DNA of 64,000 bases from Labrys sp. WJW (GTDB lineage Bacteria > Pseudomonadota > Alphaproteobacteria > Rhizobiales > Labraceae): NCBI RefSeq assembly GCF_001676615.1, contig NZ_LYXZ01000013.1, positions 1 through 64,000 on the forward strand. Reading direction: 5' to 3'. A program made the translations under genes and the position numbers. Below the pieces are notes generated by a model that had not been told where the DNA came from, did no database searches, and saw only the letters and a program-made list of their open reading frames with translations. Below, piece by piece: positions 11,299 to 20,142 of the stretch (position 1 is its first letter; each line of letters opens with the position of its first letter).

Positions 11299-12177
11299 AT
11301 GGACGAAGTGGTCGAAGGAGAGTCGGTAGTCCCGCTGGCAACGGCCTCGCCACCTCTGTCCACCCAACCCGTCTCGATCGACGCTCAGTGCGTTGGCGAC
11401 CGGTGGGCCGCGAATGATGGAGCGAGCCTGGCAAAGCTGATCGCCATCATTGCAATGGGCCAGGCGGCCTATGCCGCCTACATCCTCAGGGAACTCCTAC
11501 CAGCAGCCCCGGCTTTTTCCGACGCCGACTTGCGCCAAGAAGCACGGGTCAGGATGACGGTTCAGGACGACGCCAAAAGGCCGCGAACCGGTTATCCACG
11601 GTGGCAGCGCGACGGTTTCATCTTTGAAGCGATCTCCTGGATCGCCGCGCGGCAAGTCTATGGAAAGGACGTGCTGCTGAAAGACCCGCATGTAAGCGCC
11701 ACGTCTCAAGGCCTGGACGGCCTGATGATCGAGCTGGCCGATGACAAATCAAAAGTCGTGATGACGACGATTTTCGAGGACAAATGCACTGACAACCCTA
11801 GAGATACGTTCCTCCAAAAAGTCATTCCTGCGTTCCTCGACCGCCACAAAAACAAGCGTTCCGCCGAGCTCGTCGCCACGGCATCCGCATTGTTGCGCAT
11901 GAGCGGAATCGATGAGGGTGCGGCCGCCAAGCTGGCGGCGAACGTCATGGATCGTAAGCAGCGACGTTACCGCGCGGCCTTCGCGCTGCCCAAGGATCAG
12001 GACAGCGAGGTTGAGCGGCAGAAACTCTTCAAGGGGTACGACGCACTCGATGGCCTCAGTCAGGACCGCCGCATCGGCGCCAGCTTGATTGTCGAAGGAA
12101 AAGTCCGCGACTGGTTTGATAGCCTTGCAGCGCAGGCGATCGCCTATCTCGACGAACTAGCGGCGGAGGATGCCTGA
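11299..12177 (+). CDS. HamA-like PD-(D/E)XK nuclease
   Basis: A 292-residue protein that is probably the nuclease of a Hachiman-like (HamAB) or AbpAB-like defence pair. The core at about 110-170 has a helix with Glu (FIFEAISWIAARQV), then SQGLDGLMIEL with Asp, then a strand ending FEDKCTD (E-x-K). Together these form a PD-(D/E)XK active site of the DUF1837/HamA kind. The stop codon overlaps the helicase start (TGATG), so the two are translationally coupled. The first 45 residues are low-complexity. The HamA assignment depends on this motif order and the helicase partner; similarity was not tested. Confidence 0.7.
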   Translation: MDEVVEGESVVPLATASPPLSTQPVSIDAQCVGDRWAANDGASLAKLIAIIAMGQAAYAAYILRELLPAAPAFSDADLRQEARVRMTVQDDAKRPRTGYPRWQRDGFIFEAISWIAARQVYGKDVLLKDPHVSATSQGLDGLMIELADDKSKVVMTTIFEDKCTDNPRDTFLQKVIPAFLDRHKNKRSAELVATASALLRMSGIDEGAAAKLAANVMDRKQRRYRAAFALPKDQDSEVERQKLFKGYDALDGLSQDRRIGASLIVEGKVRDWFDSLAAQAIAYLDELAAEDA

Positions 12178-15100
12178 TGTTTGATTCCGCCACGGCTCAG
12201 CTGCTCCGATCGGCGCCGCCCGTTCCGGGCCTCGACCCGCAGAACATCCCGGCGCTGCTGACGAGGCACTATGCGAACTTGGTGTCGGCGCGATTGAGCG
12301 GCACAGGCGATGCAGGCAGCGACAGTGAAAGCGGTTGGACGCTTGAACGCATCTCGGACACTTACGAATTGGTCACATCGCTCCAGATCGAGGGCTCTCT
12401 ACGCAGAGCAGCCGCATTCGTCGCAGGAACGGCCCAGCAAATCCTAGCACGACGGCAAGCGGCCGCACCCGATGGCGCCTCCGTCGTCTCCAATATTGAT
12501 AGGGATCGCCTCGATCCAACGATCGCCGCCGCCCTGCTCTTTCTTGCCGCAGAACAATATGCGGACGCCCACGAAGCGACCTCGCACATCCTTCCCCGTC
12601 GTGATGGTCAAAGCTACGAGGCGACCATTCTGTCTGAGAATGTCGCCGACCTGGCTCGCGGCCAGCTCGACCGCATCTACGAGCGTGCGTCACGATGGCG
12701 GACAAGGCGTCAAGAGATTGGCTTAGAAGAGCAAGCGCTCGCAGCACTGCTCGAGGCTCTCATTGTCGGCATCGAGATGCTTGCCGCACTCTTCCTCGGA
12801 CTACCAACGCCGCAACCCGCCATTGGACGTTTCGATACGGCGCGCGCCGCCTTCGAGCGTGTGTTGCGGCTCTCCGCCGTCTTGGACGATCAATATGGCG
12901 ATGTGCTCGGTGGCAAGATCCTCAACACCTATGCAGGACCGCATCACCTCGCGTCGCTCCTGATCGCGGCTCATGACGGTATCGCCAGCGCTGCGCTCAC
13001 GGACCTCTCCCCTCCCGGCGGAGCCGACGCAAAATTCTGGGGGAAATGGATCCGCGCGAGAGCAAATGCTTTCCCGTTCCTATGGCCGAACCACCGCGAG
13101 GCTATCGCAAAGGGTTTCCACGAGACCGGCAAGTCGGCCGTTGTAGTCCTTCCCACAGGAGCAGGCAAAACGACTGTCTCTTCACTGAAGCTGGCGGGCA
13201 CTCTCGCCCGGGGCAAAAAGATCGTGTTTCTCGCGCCGACGCATGCTCTTGTTGAGCAGCTCACCGGCGATCTGCAGGAGATCTTCCCGCAGGAACTCCT
13301 TGGCTCGGTCGTCTCCAGCGACTTCGATTTGCTCTTCGGGCTGGACGCGCAGCTCCGTGAAATCGAGGTGATGACGCCGGAGCGTTGCCTCGCGATGCTC
13401 TCCTTTGCGCCCAAAGCGTTCTCCGATGTGGGACTTTTGATCTTCGACGAATGCCATCTCTTGAGCCCTCAGTCAGGGAAGATCCGGCGTGCGCTCGACG
13501 GCATGCTCTGCGTCCTCGCATTCAATCACATCGCTCCCGACGCCGATCTGCTCTTCTTGTCGGCGATGCTCAAGAACGGTCCCGAATTCGCCGACTGGAT
13601 CCATCAGCTCACCGGACGCGACTGCGTGTGCGTTGACCTCTTGTGGAAGCCGAGCCGGCAAGCACGCGGAGTGGTGATCTACAAAAACGGACAGCTGGAA
13701 GACGCGAAGAAGGCCGCGATGGCCGCCCAGCTCGCTGAAAACACGAAAAAGGCAAAGAAGGCCAAGGGGCTTCGCGTCGTCGCGGAACGGCAACTCGTCG
13801 CGCACCCATGGGCGATCTGGGGGCTGCAACATAATTGGCTGCGTGAGAAGCGTGCTCACTGCGTCATGACGCAGGTGCTCGACGCTTCCGTCGCGCTCGC
13901 CGGCGACATCAAATATGGTCCGCTCCGGCTAAAGCCGAATGCCAATCACGTCGCCGCCAAGTTGGCCATCTCCGCCACTCAGAGTGGTCTTAAATCGATC
14001 GTGTTCGTCAACACCAAGAACGACGCGGTCTCGGTCGCGAGCGAGATATCAGACGAACTCAACGAGAAGATCGACGTCACCGAGGCCGAGCAAGAGCGCT
14101 GGGACGCGCTTGAGGCTGAACTCGGGGGCCTCAAGCATTCCTTGCTTCCTCGACCCGCCATCGCCGTTCCGCATAATTCGGCCATGCTTCGCCTCGAGCG
14201 CGATCTCGCCGAGCGCATGTTCAAAAGGGCCAACGGCGCGAAGGTGATCGTCGCGACGCCGACACTCGCCCAAGGCCTCAACCTTCCTGCCCAGCTTGCG
14301 ATCCTCGCTGGCGACAAGCGCGCCGACGCTGAACAGAAGGGGCGCGCCGACCTCGAGGCGCATGAGATTCTAAACGCTGCCGCCCGAGCCGGTCGAGCAG
14401 GTCATCTCGCCAATGGCGTCGTGCTGCTGATCCCCGAGCCAATCATCAGTTTCTCTGAAGGCGAACCCTTGGGGTGGAAGGTTATCGAAAAGCTGAAATC
14501 TGTTCTGCCCGAAGACGATCGCTGCGTCGTGATCTCCGATCCGCTCGAGATTGTGCTCGACCGGCTCATGCAGGGTCAAGCGGTCGATCCCGATGTCCGC
14601 TATGTCGTCAATCGAATGGCAGCGCTTCGCGAAGCGGAAGGAGCAGCGGAGCCCAACGTCCTATTCGATCTTCGAAAGTCATTCGGGGCGTTCGCCGCGC
14701 GAAAGCGCCATGCCGAAGCAGAATTTGAATCCAAGATCACCGATCTAAAAAAGGCGATCACACTGGATGCGCCGGGAGAGGTCGACAACACCATCGCGGA
14801 ATTGGCCTCTCAGAGCGGGTTGTCAATGAACCTGCTGCTCCGGCTGCGAAAGAGAATCGCGGACGGCGCCGGAAAGTTGCCCACGACGATAGAGGGTTGG
14901 CTTATCTGGACGATCGACTGGCTGACGGCTGACGACGATGCGCGCGACTCGCTGCTCGGCGGCGTGAGCCGGTCGCTTATGGGATCATGCGGTCGAAAGC
15001 GCGACGCGGAACTCACCGCCGAGGAGTTGGCGCTTGTTCTCCCTGGTCTCGTCGCTTGGATCAGCGGCAAGCCCCTTTGCGAGGTCGAACGCTCATTGGG

Positions 15101-15416
15101 CGGAGATCCCGAATCCGACGACGACGCGGAGAAGATATGTCCAAGGGCGCGTGAGCTTGTCGGAACTGTCGTGCCTCGTGGTCTCTCGTTCATCGTCGGG
15201 CTGGTGTCACATGTCATTGAGCAGGTTGACCCATTTGGCCAGCAGGAAGAGCTCGATCGACAAGTCATCGAGTGCCTCGGCCCCGCCATGCGCAAGGGCT
15301 TCGACACGCCAGCGAAGGTTTTTCTTTCCACTAGTATGCCCGCTGTGCTCAGCCGGGTTCAACTTCACGCGTTGGCGCTAAGGCAAAAGGACTTGGAGGA
15401 GCCGTTAGCAGGCTGA
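12177..15416 (+). CDS. HamB-like superfamily 2 helicase
   Basis: A 1079-residue DExD/H-box helicase. An N-terminal helical region (1-290) precedes the motor. Motif I is LPTGAGKTT near residue 325, Ia is FLAPTHALVEQ near 351, motif II is IFDECHLL near 422, and motif III is LFLSAM near 460. Motif VI is AAARAGRAGH near 733, and a further helical domain follows. The layout matches the helicase of Hachiman-type systems, which scans DNA and releases the partner nuclease. It is fused by a 1-base overlap to the HamA-like gene. Other helicase/nuclease pairs (AbpAB, type I restriction-like) are less likely because no methylase is present. Confidence 0.8.
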   Translation: MFDSATAQLLRSAPPVPGLDPQNIPALLTRHYANLVSARLSGTGDAGSDSESGWTLERISDTYELVTSLQIEGSLRRAAAFVAGTAQQILARRQAAAPDGASVVSNIDRDRLDPTIAAALLFLAAEQYADAHEATSHILPRRDGQSYEATILSENVADLARGQLDRIYERASRWRTRRQEIGLEEQALAALLEALIVGIEMLAALFLGLPTPQPAIGRFDTARAAFERVLRLSAVLDDQYGDVLGGKILNTYAGPHHLASLLIAAHDGIASAALTDLSPPGGADAKFWGKWIRARANAFPFLWPNHREAIAKGFHETGKSAVVVLPTGAGKTTVSSLKLAGTLARGKKIVFLAPTHALVEQLTGDLQEIFPQELLGSVVSSDFDLLFGLDAQLREIEVMTPERCLAMLSFAPKAFSDVGLLIFDECHLLSPQSGKIRRALDGMLCVLAFNHIAPDADLLFLSAMLKNGPEFADWIHQLTGRDCVCVDLLWKPSRQARGVVIYKNGQLEDAKKAAMAAQLAENTKKAKKAKGLRVVAERQLVAHPWAIWGLQHNWLREKRAHCVMTQVLDASVALAGDIKYGPLRLKPNANHVAAKLAISATQSGLKSIVFVNTKNDAVSVASEISDELNEKIDVTEAEQERWDALEAELGGLKHSLLPRPAIAVPHNSAMLRLERDLAERMFKRANGAKVIVATPTLAQGLNLPAQLAILAGDKRADAEQKGRADLEAHEILNAAARAGRAGHLANGVVLLIPEPIISFSEGEPLGWKVIEKLKSVLPEDDRCVVISDPLEIVLDRLMQGQAVDPDVRYVVNRMAALREAEGAAEPNVLFDLRKSFGAFAARKRHAEAEFESKITDLKKAITLDAPGEVDNTIAELASQSGLSMNLLLRLRKRIADGAGKLPTTIEGWLIWTIDWLTADDDARDSLLGGVSRSLMGSCGRKRDAELTAEELALVLPGLVAWISGKPLCEVERSLGGDPESDDDAEKICPRARELVGTVVPRGLSFIVGLVSHVIEQVDPFGQQEELDRQVIECLGPAMRKGFDTPAKVFLSTSMPAVLSRVQLHALALRQKDLEEPLAG

Positions 15417-15564
15417 TATCCCTGAACGGCTGCAAGCACTTCCACGTTAGATCATCGCAGCAGCCGAAGCTGATCGACTGCTGCGGCACCATGGATCTCG
15501 CGAAAAGAACGGAGATGCGGCTGGACGGAGGCATCGAAAGTCGCAATGATCGCGGACCAACGCT

Positions 15565-17496
15565 ATGATCATTATTCATAGCGACCTCGATCAGATGTCC
15601 GACGACGCGAAAGAACCTGCGAACCCACCGTCTGATCCGGAGTCCGACGAGCGACGGATTACGCTCGGTGAGTTGACTTCGTGCACCGACGGCAAGCTGG
15701 TTGTCGCTGAATGCATCGACACTGGGAGACCGCGGCACATAAATGACACGGCGAACGGCCTGAAGTGCAGGTGCGTGTGTCCTGGTTGCCGCAGAAGGAT
15801 GGTAGCACATCAAGGAGAACGGCGTCGGCACTTCCAGCACGCTGCCGAAGACGTGAATTGCAGTTCCGCCGGAGAGAGCGCCCTCCATCGGTTCGCCAAG
15901 GATGTCCTCGCCAAGGCTCTTAAACTCAAGCTTCCGGAACTGAAGGCTTACCGTGGCGACGACAGCCTTGTGGTCGTAACCGAGCAGGAGTTCGCATTCG
16001 ACAGTGCGGTCCTCGAACAGCGGACCGGCGATGTCATTCCAGACGTTGTCTGCTGGAGGGGCGGAAGGTCACTCCACGTCGAATTCATGGTCACCCACGC
16101 CTGCGGCCCCGAGAAGATCGACAAGCTTAAGGCAATGGACATAGGCGCGATCGAGATCGATCTGTCCGGCTATCGCGACATCCCGCTGGACGACCTCGAT
16201 CAGGCGATCCTCACGGAAGCGCCCCGGTCTTGGCTCCACAATCCGCGGCAGTCACAGGTCGAGGCAAAGCTGCAGGAAAACGAACGGAAGAGGGTGACCT
16301 CCGAGGATCGGCGTGCCGAGGCGCTGCTGAAGAAACTGAAGCCGACGGAGAAAAGATCGGTTGGTGAGTTCGAGCAGCTCGCCTCGGATGCGGGGGTAGC
16401 CAGTCTTCTTGAACACGAGGGTCACGATGTCGGCTTCCTTGTCGACAGCCGGGAATGGCGTGCCTTCGCCCTGATGCGGTTCGCGGTGCCAGGATCCGTG
16501 TTCCGGCATCAGCAAGTCTTCGAGGAGATGAAGGCACGACGATGGATCGCACCGGGGTTCAACTATGTCAGCAAGCCTGACGCGGCCGCCATCGAGCGCG
16601 TGGCCGGCCGCAAGGCCTTGCCGCCGTGGCAGGCGCTCTGGGCATTCCTCTCGCGCCTTGGTGAGGCCGGGTTCCTGAATGAAACCTCAACCGGGCATGT
16701 AGCTGCCAAGAGGCTCCGAGAACAGACCGAACCTTGGCGCAGCGAGCTGGAGAAGCCCCAACAGCGGAAGGACGAGATCGAGGGGCTCTTCGACTCGATC
16801 CTCGCCAGCATCCGAACCGGGATCCTCAAGGAGGGGCTCACGTTTGCTGGATGGTTCGCGGCCGATATCGGCCAAGGTCTCGTTCCTGCAGGCACCATCG
16901 GCGACGACGACGCGTTCGCCGACCTCTCGGCAAGGCTCGAAGCTCTTCGGCGCGGCATGTCCAGCTATCCGGCCCGGGCGGAGGAGCCTCTTGGATTTCC
17001 AGTGCTGGAAGAACTGGCAATTCGCGCAGAGGCCAGACGGAAAGTAGAGCAGGAACGCGAGGTAGAGCGGAAGGCGCGTGCATTGGCCGAGGCAAATACA
17101 CGGGAGGAGAAGCTCGCTCTCCGGGCAACGAGGCTCCTGGCCTCTCATCATGGTGCCGCCTGGATGGATGGGCCTTTAGCCTCCCTGTCCGGTAAGACGC
17201 CGCGCGAAACAGCGAGACTATCCGACAGCGGTTTCGCCTCCGCTAGCGATGCCTTGGATCGCTTCAAAGCGGAAACCGACAGGCAGATCGCGGCGACGGA
17301 ACTGGCAGCCCGACTGGTGGAGAAGCTCAGGCGTGAGGCTCGGTCAGCGTTCAGGGACGTTGCGCGGTCGGACCTATGGGTGAGTTCATCGACGCATCGA
17401 CTTGGCGGCAAGCGGCCTAAAGATTACTGCATTGACGAGGCCACATACAAGGAGTGTTTGGTGCTGTTGGCCGTGGCTACGCGACGGCGTTGCTGA
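15565..17496 (+). CDS. CoiA-like nuclease, possible defence protein
   Basis: A 643-residue protein. Near residue 65 it has a zinc-finger-like box (CRCVCPGCRRRM) followed by HF-x-H and ESALHRFAK, the arrangement of CoiA-family competence proteins. A restriction-endonuclease-like core follows (VIPDVVCW then LHVEFMVTH), where the usual Lys after the Glu is not obvious. The middle is helical and charged. Near residue 540 the segment WMDGPLASLSGKTPRETARL resembles the MbcA/ParS/Xre (DUF2384) fold. It follows the HamB-like gene by 148 bp on the same strand, so it may belong to the same transcript. The in-frame ATG at 15595 is an alternative start. Confidence 0.65.
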   Translation: MIIIHSDLDQMSDDAKEPANPPSDPESDERRITLGELTSCTDGKLVVAECIDTGRPRHINDTANGLKCRCVCPGCRRRMVAHQGERRRHFQHAAEDVNCSSAGESALHRFAKDVLAKALKLKLPELKAYRGDDSLVVVTEQEFAFDSAVLEQRTGDVIPDVVCWRGGRSLHVEFMVTHACGPEKIDKLKAMDIGAIEIDLSGYRDIPLDDLDQAILTEAPRSWLHNPRQSQVEAKLQENERKRVTSEDRRAEALLKKLKPTEKRSVGEFEQLASDAGVASLLEHEGHDVGFLVDSREWRAFALMRFAVPGSVFRHQQVFEEMKARRWIAPGFNYVSKPDAAAIERVAGRKALPPWQALWAFLSRLGEAGFLNETSTGHVAAKRLREQTEPWRSELEKPQQRKDEIEGLFDSILASIRTGILKEGLTFAGWFAADIGQGLVPAGTIGDDDAFADLSARLEALRRGMSSYPARAEEPLGFPVLEELAIRAEARRKVEQEREVERKARALAEANTREEKLALRATRLLASHHGAAWMDGPLASLSGKTPRETARLSDSGFASASDALDRFKAETDRQIAATELAARLVEKLRREARSAFRDVARSDLWVSSSTHRLGGKRPKDYCIDEATYKECLVLLAVATRRRC

Positions 17497-17798
17497 AGTC
17501 GACTTCTGATTGCGACGACTTGGCTGCTCCTTGGAGACACACTGCGTCCCGTGACTGCAACCGTTCAGGAAACAAATAGTCGTGAGAGGATGGAGACAAG
17601 TTGCGAAAGTCTCTTGTCGGCCAGCATGAAGGTTTGCCGGACTCTTAAGCCTATTCACCTTATCAAAGGCGGTTGACCTTCCGGCCGTGCGTAGGAAATT
17701 CCTTATTACGAGAAGCGAGGCGCCGAAAACCTGGACAAGCACGCTGCACAGAAGGAAGAGCTGATCCAGAAGCTCTCGACCTGAAAGACGTATAAGCA
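17497..17798. other. gene-free gap with a decayed coding tail
   Basis: No intact gene is visible. From about 17703 to 17783 on the plus strand one frame reads as the helical end of a protein (KRGAENLDKHAAQKEELIQK, then a TGA), which looks like a leftover C-terminus of a lost gene. Just upstream that frame is closed. The rest shows nothing I can name. The gap may contain the promoter of the Abi-like gene that follows. Confidence 0.4.
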
Positions 17799-18626
17799 AT
17801 GAAGATGGAAGATTCTTGGCGCTTTGATTCTCCCGGGCGTATGCCGCCCGAGGCGGTACGAGCGTTCGATACCCTAATGGACAGGGTCATAGGCCAAGGC
17901 AACCGCTGGAGCATGCTCGAACACTTCAAGAGCTATTTCGGCGGGTCCGGCCGAAGCTCCTCGGAGAGTTGGGCCGAGTCAGATCTGCAGCGCATTATGT
18001 GGGGCGCAGCCGAGAATGCGCCGCTCTTTATCGAAGCGTTCTATGACGGCTGCGAAGCTCTGCGCGGCGACGGTACGATCGCCGTGCCAGACGCGGGGCG
18101 CATGAACCGCATCCTGCGCGAACACGAGCTCGGATACGAAATCCGGCCGCCCGAACTGGTGGCAGTTGGATTGCACCAGCCGATCGCAGTCCCGGAGCGC
18201 TATAAGTCGCTCGACGAGCTGGCGCAGGAGATTGTGCAACAATCCCTGGCACAAAGCGAGCGGCTTCTCGCCGAGGGGCATCCCTGACAAGCCGTCCAGG
18301 AAATCCTGTGGCTGATGGAATCTGTAGTTACCGCGTTCAAGGGGCTCAGCGCGGGCGACGCAGCGATCCAGGAAAAGTACTTCAACAAGATCGTCATCGA
18401 GCTGCGTAATAAAAAGAAGGGCCAGACAATTGAGCAGGTGCTCGCATGGCTCTCTACGCTGCACGGCTATCTGTCCTCGCCGACCGGCGGTGGCGTCCGT
18501 CACGGCATAGACCTCAAGAGCGGCATATCGGTCAATGCGGACGAAGCCCGGCTCTACTGCAACCTGATCCGCAGCTATGTGACCTTTCTGATGTCCGAAC
18601 ACGAGCGAATGACCCGGAGCAGCTAG
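17799..18626 (+). pseudogene. Abi-like protein split by an in-frame TGA
   Basis: Two plus-strand frames in the same phase read as one protein of about 275 residues interrupted by TGA at 18285-18287. Text before the stop (SLAQSERLLAEGHP) and after it (QAVQEILWLMESVVTAF) continue one helix. The most economical explanation is CGA to TGA. The end of the protein (RHGIDLKSG, then a helix of hydrophobic and aromatic residues) resembles the C-terminal domain of abortive-infection proteins (Abi_C/HEPN-like). The position between a CoiA-like gene and an AbiH operon supports a defence origin. As read, the product is truncated to 162 residues. Family assignment is tentative; the continuity of the frame is directly visible. 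Confidence 0.65.
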
Positions 18627-18887
18627 TTTTTAGTTTTTCGCCCGATCAGGGCACAGCCGCGTTTTTGTCCGCAGGGTGCTCAGAGAACGGATCAGATTGG
18701 CAGGACAATGGTCCCCAATGTCGAATATCGGGCCCTTCGCTACCGGCCCCTCAGCGTCAGCGCCCTACTGGTTTCTCTATCGGTCAATTGGGGCCGAGGA
18801 GAATTCACATGGGCAAGTTTTGGTTTCGTGTTCCTGCGGGCGAGGTCGGTTTTCCACGCCAGAGGTATTTCATGATAGATGAATGTT

Positions 18888-19400
18888 ATGAGGGATTATT
18901 TGCAGGAAATACTTACAGTTTTCGCGGCTGCTGTGCGAGCACTTCTGCAGGATAAGGATCTTGCCTATGCGGATCCTGCCGAGCGCTCGCTTGTCGCTCG
19001 GATTCGGGATCTCCTGCATGGGGAATATGCCGGCTGGTCAATCGATTTGGAATGGAATCGCCGCGAGGACGTGATCAAGCGCCTTCGCTATGACCTTAGC
19101 GATGACGAGTTGATTGGTAAGGATGCGATTGTCCCTGACCTCATCGTACATCGGGTCGGCAAGCGTGAAAATTTGCTCGTCGTCGAGATCAAGAAGTCGA
19201 CCAACAAGGACTTCGGTGGGGACATCTGGAAGCTCAAGGGAATGACGGAACAGGCCGGGGCTTACGGGTATCTGGTTGGGCTTCATCTGGTGATCGACGT
19301 GAAGGCGGGAATCGCGCCGCGTTGCGACGTCTATGTCGACGCGGCGTTGGACGACGAGTTGACAGAGTGGATGCGCGCTGAGCTGGGGAAAGCAGGGTGA
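18888..19400 (+). CDS. PD-(D/E)XK-like nuclease, AbiH operon
   Basis: About 170 residues (173 if the ATG at 18879 is used). A helical N-terminus is followed by a nuclease-like core near residues 80-110: AIVPDLIVHR carries Asp and NLLVVEIKKS carries Glu-x-Lys. Three residues further on is NKDFGGD. This is the layout of small restriction-endonuclease-fold proteins. The stop overlaps the GTG of the next gene by 4 bp (GTGA), so both are made together. Function is inferred from the motif and from the AbiH gene two genes downstream. The 260 bp upstream have no supported gene. Confidence 0.68.
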   Translation: MRDYLQEILTVFAAAVRALLQDKDLAYADPAERSLVARIRDLLHGEYAGWSIDLEWNRREDVIKRLRYDLSDDELIGKDAIVPDLIVHRVGKRENLLVVEIKKSTNKDFGGDIWKLKGMTEQAGAYGYLVGLHLVIDVKAGIAPRCDVYVDAALDDELTEWMRAELGKAG

Positions 19401-20086
19401 CTGGAGATCCCGTCGAGATCGTCAAACTGCTCGGTCGCTTTACCGGGCCGGATTTGACGCGGACATTATCGAGCATCGAGGGTGCGGTGCGAGGCGTGTC
19501 GGCCGGCGATTGCACGGGCTTCCTCGCGAATGCCGGGGCTGGCCGCGAGGTTCTTGCAGCCGCGGCCGGCATGAAGCGGCTCGCCGGACAGATCAATGTC
19601 ACAATCCATGCACTCGGCATTCTCATGTGCCTGCCACATATTCTCGAACCGGACGAGCGCGTCGAATCTGTGTCTCTCGGTGCGGGAAATACCGGTCGCG
19701 ATTTCGATCTGGAGACGAATGTTCGGGTGGCCGAGTTCAAGTTCATTCAGTGGAGAGGCGGTCCAGAGACGATCCGTCAGAATTCGGTTTTCAAGGATTA
19801 CCTGCTGCTTGCGGAGCATCCAACGGCGAAGCGCAAGCACCTCTATTTGCTCGGAACAGAGCATGCGATCAGGTTCTTACGTGGTGGTCGCGCGATGTCG
19901 AGCGTCCTGAGCAGAAACGCCAAACTGCAGAGGATGTTTACGGAGCGGTTCGGAGAGCGCTTCCGGACGGTCGGCGAGTATTACGCGGCGCACGCCAACG
20001 CGGTTCAGATCGATGATGTTTCGCCCTGGCTTTCGGAATTGGCGGGGGAGTTGATCGCGGAGCCGGATACGGAGATTAGCGATTGA
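19397..20086 (+). CDS. second PD-(D/E)XK-like protein, AbiH operon
   Basis: A 229-residue protein starting at GTG, overlapping the previous stop. It has a helical N-terminus with a Gly/Ala-rich part (ANAGAGREVLAAAAGMKRL), then a core near residue 110: GRDFDLETNVRVAEFKFIQW. The Asp and the Glu-x-Lys (AEFKF) suggest a second nuclease-fold subunit. A later strand reads KHLYLLGTEHAI. I do not recognise a named family. Tight coupling to the upstream nuclease and 56 bp to AbiH argue for a three-gene unit. Confidence 0.62.
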   Translation: MTGDPVEIVKLLGRFTGPDLTRTLSSIEGAVRGVSAGDCTGFLANAGAGREVLAAAAGMKRLAGQINVTIHALGILMCLPHILEPDERVESVSLGAGNTGRDFDLETNVRVAEFKFIQWRGGPETIRQNSVFKDYLLLAEHPTAKRKHLYLLGTEHAIRFLRGGRAMSSVLSRNAKLQRMFTERFGERFRTVGEYYAAHANAVQIDDVSPWLSELAGELIAEPDTEISD

Positions 20087-20142
20087 AGAGCAGCGCAAAT
20101 GAGCGAATGCGTTGGCGAACGGGAAAACACTGAAGGGCTGGG

